This document shows positions 46,420-57,100 of a stretch of 64,000 nucleotides of DNA, piece by piece. The stretch's first letter is position 1. Each line of letters begins with the position of its first letter. Position numbers and translations under genes: made by a program. The stretch spans positions 1,178,001 to 1,242,000 of the forward strand of contig JAGFBZ010000261.1 in the NCBI GenBank assembly GCA_018398805.1. Direction: 5' to 3'. The notes under the pieces are model-generated. The model saw nothing but the letters and a program-made list of their open reading frames with translations, searched no databases and was not told the DNA's origin. The DNA comes from Hirundichthys speculiger. Its lineage: Eukaryota; Chordata; Actinopteri; Beloniformes; Exocoetidae.

Positions 46420-49394
46420 TCATTTCTCCTCTTTGTGGACTTCCAAATGTTTTGTCAAACTTCCCTTCTGTCTGTATGTTTTACCACATTCTGAGCAGCT
46501 AAATGGCTTCTCTCCTGTGTGAATCCTCATGTGCACCTTCAGGTTTCCACTTTCTATGAAACCTTTACTGCACACTGTGCATCTATAAGGTTTCTCCCCA
46601 GTGTGGATTTTCATGTGCTTCTGCAAGCAACCATTCCACGAGAAACACTTCCAGCAGACTGGACATCTAAAAGGTTTTTCTCCTGTGTGAGATCTCATGT
46701 GTGCTTTCAGCTGTCCCTTAAAGCCAAATCTCTTCCCACACTCAGAGCAGCTGAATGGCTTTTTGCAGATACCACATCCCATACAGTTTATAGGGATTCC
46801 ACTCTTCTCAATCCCATGGTGAGAACTGAGTGTAGTACCTGCATGTAAATTCCTATCTTGATCAGAGTTCAAAGACAGTTTTGGTCCTCTCACAGAGCTT
46901 TTGTTCTCCTCTGTATGGCTGTGATTAAGTTGTGAGGATTGATGAAGACTGCAATTAAATACTGTCTCTCCTCTATGAACTGCCATGTGCATTTTTAAAT
47001 TCCCCCTTTGTGCATAACTTTTCCCACAAACCGAGCAGCTGAATGGTTTCTCTCCAGTGTGAATCCTCATATGCACCTTCAGATTTCCACTTTCACTAAA
47101 CATTTTACCACACACTGAGCATCTAAAAGGCTTTTCCCCTGTGTGGATTCTCATATGTTTCTGCAGACGTCCTCTCCACGAAAAGCATTTTCTACAAACA
47201 GGACATCTAAAGGGCCTTTCTCCTGTGTGACATCTTCTGTGTAACTTTAAATAACTCATGGAACCAAATTTTTTTCCGCATTCAGAACATCTAAATGAGT
47301 TCCAACTATTACATCCAGTATCATTTGGAGCAATTTCTCTATCTACATCTGAATAAGGCTCCTGAGTTGCATTACAAACTTCAACTCTGACTTCAGTTTT
47401 TGGTTCTAAGAACTTGGAAGTTCTGTTATCAGTGTCTGATTCAGGAACTTCCCAGTCCTCTTCTTCCAAAACAATTATGTTGTCTTCAGTTTGGCTTTGA
47501 TAGGGTTGTGGAGACTGAGGTTCATCCTCATCCTCAACTTCACTCTTCACAAGGACAGAACTAAATGTTACACTGCTGATATCAGTCTCCTCCTGTTCCT
47601 CTTTAATGTTTAGGTGCACCGGCTCTAGATTTTCCTGGTCTATAACGGACTTCTTCTTCTGCTGCTGCCCAGGAGAAGAATTATCTTTTCCAAACAATAG
47701 CTGCTGGACATCTGCAGAAAACACTGAAACAGACATGAAAGAAAAAACAAACAAACAATGTTTTAGCTTAAACAAGTTCAACATAAAACAATTCAAGTAA
47801 AAGAATAGCTGCCCCTTCAAAAAGCAAATTCAAATCCACATGCACACAAGCTCCCCTACACCCAGAAATAAGAACAGTGCATCTGTCACTCACTGCTTGC
47901 AGTGTTACAGATCTGAGGTATGAAACAGATGGTTGTGTGGATACAGGGCACAGGTTCACTGAGCGGGGAGACTACTTAAGGGCCGTGTATACTCTCGCGA
48001 CAATGTGTCGCCGTCAGCTTGTCGCAGAGATGCCGCCGTCACTTTTGATTTATACTCGCGCGGTCTCCGCTATGTTATTCCACACCACAGTGCAAGAGGG
48101 ACAATCACAGACTAGCTAAACTTACTAAACGCGTCTCTTGCATTTTTCCACTTCCTCACCATCTCGGCCGTATCCAGACCCACATTCATCGCTATCTCCC
48201 TCCATGAATTACTAGAATATGTGCCGTCTTTGTAGTGTGGAGAACGAAAATCATACAGATGTGGGTACTTTATCACCTCATTTCTTCAATGACGCACTCT
48301 TTTCTATGCGGATGTAGAATTGACCAATCAGAGGCCTTCTTTCTCTCCTCTCAGCGACACTGTCTGCGTCAACCTACAATTTTGGGTAGGCGCACCGGAG
48401 TGTCTGCGTAGTCTCTGCGTAGGGTGGGGGGGCATCACTGCGCCATCTGCGTAGGTGACGCAGACGACCTGACGTTCGAGTATAAATCAGGCTTTAGTCT
48501 TGATACAAGTGAGAGCAGCTATTAACCCTTTAGGTGCCGGAGTTCTTTTAAGAGAATATACAATTTTGATATCAAGATTTCAAAAGGCTCTAATTTGAAC
48601 GCAGTTTGAGATAAAGGTATACTGTCAATGAGAAAATTGTTCAGTATGACTCAGTCTCTGATGGGAATGAAATTATTCATATAATTATGATGTCACAAGG
48701 TGGCGGCCACATTGGAAAATGTTCAATTTTGATATTGAGGTTCAAAAGGCTACTTTAAAGTGGTTTTGAGATAAAAGTATACTGTAAATGAGAAATATCT
48801 TCAGTATGAACCAAAATTTGGAATGGAAGTAGATTTGTCATCTAATTTGATTATTGTGACATCACCTACCCAAACCTGCCCAGTAGTCCTCAATTTCAGA
48901 TTTTTCCTCAAGCCCCATGCACAATGAAAGCTTTCATTTCAGGGACAATCACATCATAAAGTTATGAAATCTGGAGTTTGGTTTCAACATTTCCCTTTCA
49001 AAGAGCTGGTGGGCATATCTGTGTGTTTCATTGGTGACGAGGCTCCAGAATTCATCATTTTGAAAAAAAAAAAAGGATGAAATCAACATATCACTGACAA
49101 GATACATGGATCCAAAACTTTAATAAGCAGTTATAGAAAATAGCATGTTAAATTCAACATGTCTTTTTGATGCCTGTAACTTTGAACATTAGCTTTTCTT
49201 TAAAAAAAAATTTTTTTTAAATCACAAAAAGCTCTAAACACTGAATAACTAATAAGTCAGGCAAGAAAATCCCTCACCTTTCGGCGAAATTCGCCGTTTT
49301 GAAGTAAAAAAGGGTTACCTACAGAATCGTGTAGATCTGAGGAGTTTTTTTTTGTTTTTTTTTTTTTTTGGGGGGGGGGGCGGAGTCGGGATAT

Positions 49395-49442
<48 letters not shown>

Positions 49443-51030
49443 AAATTATCATATAATTGCCCTAATCAGAAAACTGAGCACTTCAGAAATCAGCCATTTA
49501 AATGACATTTGGACGTTCAGTAACTCCTGTCCAGAACCAATCAGGCCAGATTGTTCCATTATTCCAGTCAGACCAACGCTCTTCATTCCTGTGTACTTGG
49601 AGTACTCGGAGGTTACATTGCTAAGACAAGAAGCAGGACCTAGTGATATCCATGCTGGGGACAAGGCAGACGAGCATACGTTCACATTTTCTACCTACCA
49701 GTGCTGAGAAGCCGCATTGTCTGACATGTTGCTAGCCGCTCTCTCCGGCTACATAGCTGACGTCACAACTCTTACAGGTAAAACGTCAACACTGGAGTCT
49801 CGTGAGAGTTCACGCGGCCGTTGGCACAACAATGGGAGGTATGGGTCACTGGACCTCAGGAAAGCCGATTCGTGGCCGTAAATATGGGACATCGGACCGT
49901 TCGTAGTGCATTTTTACCAATCCAGTTCTCCATTGACCAATGCGCTCGGATCTCATACGTCACAGACCGATAACCGATTCAAATCGGTTTATCTTTACAC
50001 TAGTAAACATGCTCTGCAGCTGGCTGGCAGCCAATGAGTTAAAATGTTATTGCTGCACATGTAGAGAAAGCAAACGCATTGTTCAGGGCATTCTACAGTT
50101 TTTTAAATTGTTATTGATAAATGGTATGTTCTCCAATACTACTGTTGTTGACTATGATTCTCTGTTTGAGTAATATCTCTTGATGCTGCCTTGTTTTAAC
50201 ACTCCACACTATAGAATTAATAATGAAAGTATGTTTCATCTGTAGCATGCTGATATCGGATTGATGTCGGTATCGGCTGATATTCAAACCTGAAATATCA
50301 GTATCCTATCGGAAGTGAAAGTATAATATCGGGACAACCCAAGCAATAAGACCTCTAATCAATGCCATGATTAATCAGTGATTATTTTGGTTTGGTTTGT
50401 TTCTTGTTTAAGTTGCAAAAATATTCCAGTTGCAACAATTACAACTGGGATATTTTTCTAATGAAAGCACATATCTTTGTAATGTTTACAATAACTGAGG
50501 GGAAATCACCATAGATGAACTATCTAGGGTCACATATTGAATATTTCAAACTATTGAAATAATAGGCATGGGCAAGATTATATTGGTTATAAGCACTGAA
50601 TGATGGTTTAGATTCATTTTTGATTGATTGCCCTGCTCTACCACCATTATTGGGCAATATTTCTGATGCACAAAAGGATAAGATCATGTATTTAAGCTAA
50701 CTGTTTTGCAAAATCTAAGACTCTTTAAAAAAAAAATCCAGAATATAAGAAACCTTGGTGTTCAGCAGCAGTTAGCTGCAGCTGTTGTGCTGTCTACGGG
50801 GGGTTAGCTGAAACAAGCTCAACAGGCGTGTTAACAACGGAGGAAAAGGACAAACCTGCTCGGCCCTGCTTCATTTCAGCCGTTAAAACCACATCTAAAA
50901 AGTCACGGTGGCGACGCTCCGTCTCCTCCTCATACTCCAGTATTGTTTTCTCTAAATGTCCCATTATTTCGTCAACAGCCGCAGTGAGCCGCTGGCTGAC
51001 AAAAACCTTCAGACCTTGGAGCCGCGACAT
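46420..51030 (-). CDS. C2H2 zinc-finger protein, eight fingers in two blocks (ZNF locus 5)
   Basis: Exon 1 is 51030-50856 and exon 2 is 47711-46420; 488 residues in frame. Exon 1 opens [20 protein letters not shown] and is an acidic amphipathic coiled-coil-like N-terminus ending GCAG before GTTTGT, phase 1. Exon 2 follows TTTTCTGCAG and opens [13 protein letters not shown], with the family acidic segment ([25 protein letters not shown]). Four fingers follow, then a Ser/His-rich linker, then four more fingers that match the first four in order. It ends [10 protein letters not shown]. The 3.1-kb intron contains a Harbinger-type MITE. Expected role: nuclear DNA-binding regulator, target unknown. 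An ETS-type promoter module lies 180 bp upstream. Confidence 0.85.
47979..48493. mobile_element. PIF/Harbinger-type MITE with MADF-domain relic, copy 1
   Basis: Flanked by TTA on both sides (47976-47978 and 48494-48496). Ends AGGGCCGTGTATACTC and, inverted, AGCCTGATTTATACTC. The minus strand of its middle reads [17 protein letters not shown], a MADF-type DNA-binding segment used by the accessory protein of PIF/Harbinger elements. It is too short to encode a transposase. Confidence 0.8.
48540..48900. repeat. Imperfect direct repeat, about 160 bp units
   Basis: Two units share TTTTGATAT, TTCAAAAGGCT, TTTTGAGATAAA, GTATACTGT and AATGAGAAA in the same order. No coding frame. The origin is unknown. 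Confidence 0.6.
49396..49428. repeat. (TA)n with flanking T and G runs
   Basis: About 33 bp of TA between a G run (49371-49380) and a T run; simple sequence, no gene. Confidence 0.9.
50230..50345. mobile_element. Possible hAT end (TATCGGGACAACCC)
   Basis: GATGTCGGTATCGGCTGATA, then AATATCGGGACAACCC. This resembles the right end of a fish hAT family with TATCGG subterminal repeats. I could not locate the partner end. Confidence 0.35.
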
Positions 51031-51206
51031 GTTCCCTCAGTAAAACAATACCAAAAGCTCCGAAGATTTTAACTCTTTAATGTCGAATGTTACTGTCTTC
51101 ACTTGGCCGCCGATATGAAAGCTAAACCCGTTTACTTCTTTTTGTTCATTTTTGTTGACGATATGGATAATAAATAAGAATCGCTGACACGCAGGCACTT
51201 GCTACC

Positions 51207-51243
51207 ACTTCCGGATCAGGTTTCAAAATAAAGTCATTAATTA
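51207..51243 (+). promoter_or_regulatory. Promoter-like module, copy d
   Basis: ACTTCCGG at 51207-51214, then GGTTTCAAAATAAAGTCATT from 51219. It is 180 bp upstream of the start of minus-strand ZNF locus 5, on the opposite strand. Confidence 0.5.
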
Positions 51244-52020
51244 CCCACGTTTCATGACGTCAGCAAGGTTGTTTATATTGATAAATGTAGATTGCTAGTT
51301 CCCTTCAATGTTATCAAAACTTAAACGGAAAAAAAACGAATATGATTTATTTCTGCTGCTGGAAACGTTGAAGGGGGAAAATTTGAACATTTTAAAAAGA
51401 AACAAAGGTGGGAATACCATTGATAATATAAGGAGGGGTACTTAAACATTATTTATTTGTTTTGCAATAAATACACATTCTCAGTGCAGATGATATTGTA
51501 ATAATATTTTTTTAAAAAGAAAAAAACATTGTAGCTGCCAGTATAAAACACTAGAAGGCAGAATAAAGCCTTATTTGTGCTTTTGCATAACAGGTACACA
51601 TATTGGCTTGGCACAGACCCTTTATACTTGTCCATTGTTTGCGTCACTCTGTAATTACACTACCAAGTGCTTAAGGGAAGTGCACAATCTTTTCTGCAGT
51701 GCTGTAGTTGGCAGTGGTGAGCTTCCTTTTGTCTGTTTCCTTTATATAGCTCTGACATAGCAACAGAGCAAATAAACTATATCTTATGTGAGCTGGGACT
51801 AATAAATGTCGAGCATCAGTCATTTTTACAGACAACGCAGCAACCTATTATTCTACCTGACATGAAAACGATGAAGAAATAGCAACGGGAAATACGAAGT
51901 CAAAGTCATTCGTGAGACATTTAAACTCGTCGTAGTTGGGGCCATATTGAACAGGAAAGAAGGAAGTGTCTTATTTTAGCAGTTTTGCAAAGGTTAAAGA
52001 AAGCAGTTTTAGAAACTACT
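51244..52020. other. Intergenic, no feature recognised
   Basis: AT-rich sequence upstream of ZNF locus 5 with no recognisable gene or repeat family. Confidence 0.4.
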
Positions 52021-52021
52021 T

Positions 52022-52270
52022 TTATATGTGATTCTGGTCAAAATCAATTCTAAGGTTCTTCACAGCAGTACTAGAAGCCAAAGTAATGTCATCTGGCATT
52101 ACAAAAAAACTAAACACTATGGACCTGATCACTTCCGAAATAAAGACAACAGCCTCTGTTTTATCTGGGTTTAGTAATAGGAGATTAGCTGTCATCCAGG
52201 TCTTTATATCTTTAAGATATGATTTTGGTCCAGTCAGTTTATTGGTCTCACCTGGCTTCATGGATATGTA
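52022..52270 (-). mobile_element. LINE reverse-transcriptase fragment
   Basis: The minus strand reads YLKDIKTWMTANLLLLNPDK followed by TEAVVF, a conserved stretch of the reverse transcriptase palm/thumb region in fish L2/CR1-like LINEs. Both ends are truncated. Confidence 0.75.
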
Positions 52271-52279
52271 TAGCTAAGT

Positions 52280-52650
52280 ATCATTCAAGATTCAAGATTT
52301 ATTTATTGTCATTATGATTCTGGAACATAACAAAATTCCAGTGGTGCACTCGGTCAGAAAAAAAAGTAAGACATGAAAAATAAAATGTAATAAAAATATA
52401 AAAAGACATATGTACAAATATATTATAAATATGAATGCAAAAATACATATCTACAGGTTACACAAGTGGAATAGTTATGAATGTGAGAATTTTGCACTGG
52501 TAACAGAGCAGTATGAACATTTACAGAAACAGTTTAAAGTCCAATTGATCCATTAGTGCAAAGAGTCTTTAGCAGTCTTGGAGGTGCAGCAAGTAGGCGG
52601 GAAAGAGTCTGCAGGGATCCAGTTGTCTGTGAGTCTGTGGGGTGGGGTGT
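52280..52650 (-). mobile_element. LINE 3'-UTR-like segment
   Basis: TTCAAGATTCAAGATTTATT with TATTGTCATTATGA and the A-rich body is typical of the tail of fish L2-like LINEs in reverse. Together with 53351-53760 it may be one LINE copy split by Harbinger insertions. Confidence 0.5.
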
Positions 52651-52666
52651 TAACCCTAACCCTAAA

Positions 52667-52798
52667 GGGCCATGTATACTCTTGCGTCAATGTGTCGCCG
52701 TCAGCTTGTCGCAGAGATGCCGCAGACACTTTTGATTTATACTCGCGCAGTCTCCACTATGTTATTCCAAGCCGCAACGCAAGAGGGACGATCAGTTT
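52667..52798. mobile_element. Harbinger-type MITE, left-end fragment
   Basis: GGGCCATGTATACTCTTGCG through the GCAACGCAAGAGGGACGATC word, matching the left part of copy 1 only. Confidence 0.7.
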
Positions 52799-52856
52799 GA
52801 AAAAGTCCACCAATGCTGCTGTACTTTTTGGGGGCTTAATTTATCATGCTTCTTAA

Positions 52857-53350
52857 GGGTTGTGTATACTCTTGCAGCAATGTGTCGCAGTTATCTTGTC
52901 GCCCGTATGCCGCACTTATTTTGGATTTATGCCCAAACGCGGTCTCCACTGTGTTATTCCAAGCCACAACGTGAGAGCGACAATCACGAACGAGCTAAAC
53001 TTACTAAACTTATCTCTTGTGTTTTTCCACTTCCTCACTGTCTCGGCCGTATCCAGACCCACATTCATCACTATCTCCCTCCATGAATTACTAGAATATG
53101 TGCTGTCTTTGTAGTGTGGAGAACAAGAATCATACAGATGTGGGTACTCCCTCATTTCTTCAATGACTCGTTCTTTTCTATGCGGGTGTACAATTGACCA
53201 ATCAGAGGCCTCTTTTCTCTCCTCTCTGCGACACTGTGCGTCGAGTTACAATTTTGGGTAGGCGCACCGGTCTGCGTAGGGTGGGGGGGCATCTCTGCGT
53301 TGTCTGCGTAGGTGACGCAGACGACCTGATGTTCGAGTATAAATCAAGCC
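52857..53350. mobile_element. PIF/Harbinger-type MITE with MADF relic, copy 2
   Basis: Left end GGGTTGTGTATACTC preceded by TAA; right end GAGTATAAATCAAGCC followed by TAA. The minus-strand frame 53155-52916 encodes HLYDSCSPHYKDSTYSSNSW, then [20 protein letters not shown], the MADF core. It is inserted in LINE sequence. Confidence 0.8.
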
Positions 53351-53760
53351 TAACCCACCTCCCCATGAATGAGGAGAGGAGAGCGTTCCATCTTCCTGGA
53401 CCTCCTGTAGTCCACTACGACCTTCCTGGTCTTGCTGGTGTTGAGCACCAGGTTGTTGGCTGAGCACCACTGAGTCAGGTTCTGGATCTCTTCTCTGTAG
53501 TGGGTCTCATTGTTGTTTGTGATAAGTCCCACTACGGCGGTGTTGTCTGCAAACTTCAGAACAGTGTTTGAGGAGTGAATAGCTGGACAGTCGTGAGTGA
53601 ACAGTGAAAAGAACTGGGCTGAGCATACAGCCTTGTAGTGTACCTGTGTTCTGGATCAGGTTGAACAATCTTCGATCCCCTAATCTCACCAGTTGGCCAG
53701 TTGGTGAGAAAGTCCTTGATCCAGAGGCACATTGATGTTGACAGTCTCAGGTTGTGGAGC
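53351..53760 (-). mobile_element. LINE reverse-transcriptase fragment interrupted by Harbinger copies
   Basis: Minus-strand frames contain TLQGCMLSPVLFTVHSRLSS and, one frame over, WCSANNLVLNTSKTRKVVVD. The YADD-type catalytic box expected between them is degraded by frameshifts. Harbinger-type sequence flanks it on both sides. Confidence 0.8.
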
Positions 53761-53764
53761 TTTA

Positions 53765-53925
53765 AGCCTGATTTATACTCAAACGTCAGGTCGTCTTCGT
53801 CACCTACGCAGACGACGCAGAGATGCCCCCCCACAGAGACTACACAGACATTCCAATGCACCTACCCAAAATTGTAGGTCAACGCAGAGAGTGTCGCAGA
53901 GAGGAGAGAAAGGAGACCTCTGATT
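53765..53925. mobile_element. Harbinger-type MITE fragment, inverted
   Basis: Starts AGCCTGATTTATACTCAAAC and continues CGTCAGGTCGTCTTCGTCAC, the right end of the copy 1/copy 2 family in opposite orientation. Truncated at about 53925. Confidence 0.75.
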
Positions 53926-53981
53926 AACTGATGACAAATGTTGTTTTAAATAAAGTTTATTGACAAAGAAAAAAGGGTCCC

Positions 53982-54029
53982 TGTTGCCAAGATATCACGT
54001 CGCCCTTGGGCTGTTGCTAAGATACGACG
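53982..54029 (+). promoter_or_regulatory. Two RFX X-box-like half-sites upstream of dnai2
   Basis: TGTTGCCAAGATATCACG (53982-53999) and TGTTGCTAAGATACGACG (54012-54029) are direct repeats 30 bp apart. Both contain the GTTRCY half-site recognised by RFX factors, which drive motile-cilium genes. Neither is a perfect full X-box. They lie about 130-175 bp upstream of the dnai2 start codon. Confidence 0.45.
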
Positions 54030-54155
54030 AGCCATTGTGCTTCCATTCCTGTTTAGTTCCGTCCGAGAAAGTGTTTTGACTCCAGTTTATTCTCAGTTTT
54101 TAGTTCGATTAACGTTTACGCGTTCAGTTTTAGTGATTTTGCGAACGCCACTAGC

Positions 54156-57100
54156 ATGGAAATCGTTCATGTTTACACGAAGCGGCGCCGTGAATTCGGT
54201 CGCTAATGTCTCTTTTCGGACCGATGTGAAGCCCTGGTGGTGGATATTCCACCGGACCCGAAACTTGCCTCACAGTTTATTCAGAAAACCCACAGAAATC
54301 AGGCCACGCAGACCTGCCCCGAGACGTCCGTGCACGATGCAGGGTTATTGCCTACCACTAGGTGGGGATGTTAGGCGAGGGACACAGGAAAAAGGGAGTG
54401 TGAAGAATAAGCCCGGGTGTTTCTTGGTTCCCTGTATGAAAGGCAGCTGAAGTAAGGGTTGAACATGCTACCTGTAAGTTTCACCATGTGTTATTGGTAT
54501 TTATGTTATGTTCAGTCTTTAAATGTTCCTCAGCTTATTATGTGTTCTGATAATAATGCTGTGTACCGTAACTTACGTTGGTGTTGTGTTATTGTAGGGT
54601 TTCTTCATCGTTGTCATTAAAGCATAAAAATTTACTTCGAGGAGTGTATTTCTTCACACGAGGCGAGTTTAAATGAAAATTCTCAAATTTATTTTTTCAC
54701 TTTCATGACCTTTACATTATTTATAATTTCTCTTTACTAAAAAATAAACTTTCTGGGGGGTGCGGAATTGATGGACATGACTGTACAGAAACACCTATTA
54801 TTTTAAAATACACCGTTATTTTTTGTTATCGTACACAGTGAAAGTGAAATATAAATGACAACGGGTTATTTATTACATTAACCAAATGTTTTATTATTTT
54901 AATTCCTTCAAGTCATGGATGACAATTTCCAATGCTGCAACCATGCAATCAGTTAATGTAATTCAATTACATTAGTTTACTTTACATGTGTTAATCTCTA
55001 ATGTGTTCTTCTCATTGAGTCTATGGTTAATCTCAATGGGTTTGAGTGAAACAGTCCGGCCCAGATGGACGGATCAGATCATGTGGAATTCTAGAGCTGC
55101 TTGTTAATTTCAGGTAAACACTCAATGCGTTGAGGTCAAAAGCTGTGGGATGAATCATGTAGAGGGGGGATGGCCCAAAGACATTGATCATGGCAACGTG
55201 GAGCAGACCACTCACTTCAGGAAGAAGGTAGAAAAGGACGAGGGCTACGTGAGCAGCATCCTGCAGTTGGGCAGTGTAAGAGCCACATCTGTCCACTACA
55301 TCATTGCCATATATAATTACTTAAACAAAACCAAAGTTAATCAAATATGTTTTCCATTTAAGTATTCTCTACCCCTTTAAGGGCCTGATTTACTAAAGGT
55401 TTGCGTGCGTAAAAACGTGTGCAAACTTGACACCACCCGCAAACCAATGCGCAAGCTGATCTACTAACAGCGTGCAAAGAGGACCGCGCCTCTCAAATCA
55501 GCAAAATAGCACACGCTGTTCATTTAGCACTTTTGCCCTGATGAATAAACAACATGGGGCGTACCCGCCAGAAAGCGCAAAATACTGGGAGGGGAAAATG
55601 CAAATAGGTCCATTTACCACACGCAATGAGATTTACCAACCCTGAAAGTAATTGCGGGGATTGTGATTGCGTCTGTATTTAGTACGTTCGAAAGGAAGGT
55701 GCTAATCTGCCCAGCATTACGCACCGATGGCTGCTGTTATTGTGGCAAGGAGGCGACATCGCCAAAATCAAAGAATACGCAGAGAGAGTCTTTCGGACTC
55801 GTGTAAATTTGTTTGCACATGCAAAAAGGAGAAATATTTTATTTTGAATGTTAAATCGAGTATTATTATCAGCAAAAGGTTGCCACAGGAGGCCCAGGGT
55901 TTCCGTTGTCTGGTAATTGCTGGACTTTGTCTGGTAAAATATGCGGAAGTCCGGGATTTTATAATCTCTCCGGTCAAAATGTTCGGTGAAAATACTCCTC
56001 CCAAGCACAATTTCAGTTGTAATAAAATGGGTTATTTCCTCATCATTTTATGAAAAACGCCTCGGGATTCTCCCAGAGGAGCTGGTGGAAGCGGCCGGGG
56101 GATCTGGACCTCTGAAGCTGCTGCCCCAGCGACCCGACTTCGGATAAGCGGAAGCTAATGGATGGATGGATGGATGGATGGATGGATGGATGGATGGATA
56201 GATTTTATGAAAAAACATATACTTTTTTTACGAATGAGTAGTGTGTGAGGACGAGTCGGCTCCAGCCACAGCTCCACTCATTGATGCCACAGCTGAGCGC
56301 AGAGACGCATCTCCGTCATGACAGCGCTCCGCGGTTATGGAGGCTTGAACTTCTCAACGGCCACTTAACCACCCGTATTGTTTGCCGAAGTTTTATTAAA
56401 GGCCACTTTTTCTTTAGTTCCTCGCCTTATATCTTGCCACCTTCTTTTAACCTCATCTGCCGTTCTTTTTGTCTTACCAACTGCATTTATTCTATCGCAG
56501 ATTTTCTCCCATATTGCGTTTCTTTTGGTAATGTTTAAATGTCTTTGTTGTAGTTCATGAATGTGTTTATTTGCCTCTTCCACTAATATCTCTAACTCCA
56601 ACTCGTCAAATTTCATTTTGCGCTTGCGTCTATCCTGCTTTCCATCCAGACTCTCCATGGCGCAAACCGTAAGACACGCAAACACCTCATTTAAATATGC
56701 GGTTTGCACCCGTTATCAATTGCGCGAGCATTCTTAGTTGATCACCCGCAAAACACACAACAACAGCACGCGCAAACTTTTTCAGTGCACACGCAATTTA
56801 GTACTCTTTATTTAGGATCTTAGTAAATCAGGCCCTAAGAGTTTCAATATATTAACTCTATTTCTGGACTTTGATTTCTCAAGTTTCCCATAAATCCATT
56901 TGCCAAGTAGAGGTGTAAATATGCTTTGTTAGATGAGGCTTGGCTGTACGATGATAGATTTCATAAACACTACTTTGCTACAACCTCTGTGCTGATGTTA
57001 TTGCATGATACAGGTTATGGAGCACTGCATCAGGCAGAACAATGCCATAGACATCTACCAGGAATACTCAGAAGATGAGGAAGAGGTGGAGGAAAGTCAG

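Larger units (their letters stand above)
55381..56835. mobile_element. PIF/Harbinger-type element, 1455 bp, with Myb-like ORF
   Basis: Lies in a dnai2 intron. TAA on both sides (55378-55380, 56836-56838) and inverted ends GGGCCTGATTTACTAA are perfect. It carries one Myb/SANT-like ORF but no room for a DDE transposase, so it is nonautonomous for transposition. Confidence 0.92.

Noticed and set aside
52650..52666. Telomere-like TTAACCCTAACCCTAAA
   Set aside because: Only about two and a half units at a transposon junction; too short to claim an interstitial telomere.
55679..56053. Overlapping frames on both strands inside the Harbinger element
   Set aside because: No transposase motifs (no DDE context); only the Myb-like frame at 56365-56658 is recognisable.
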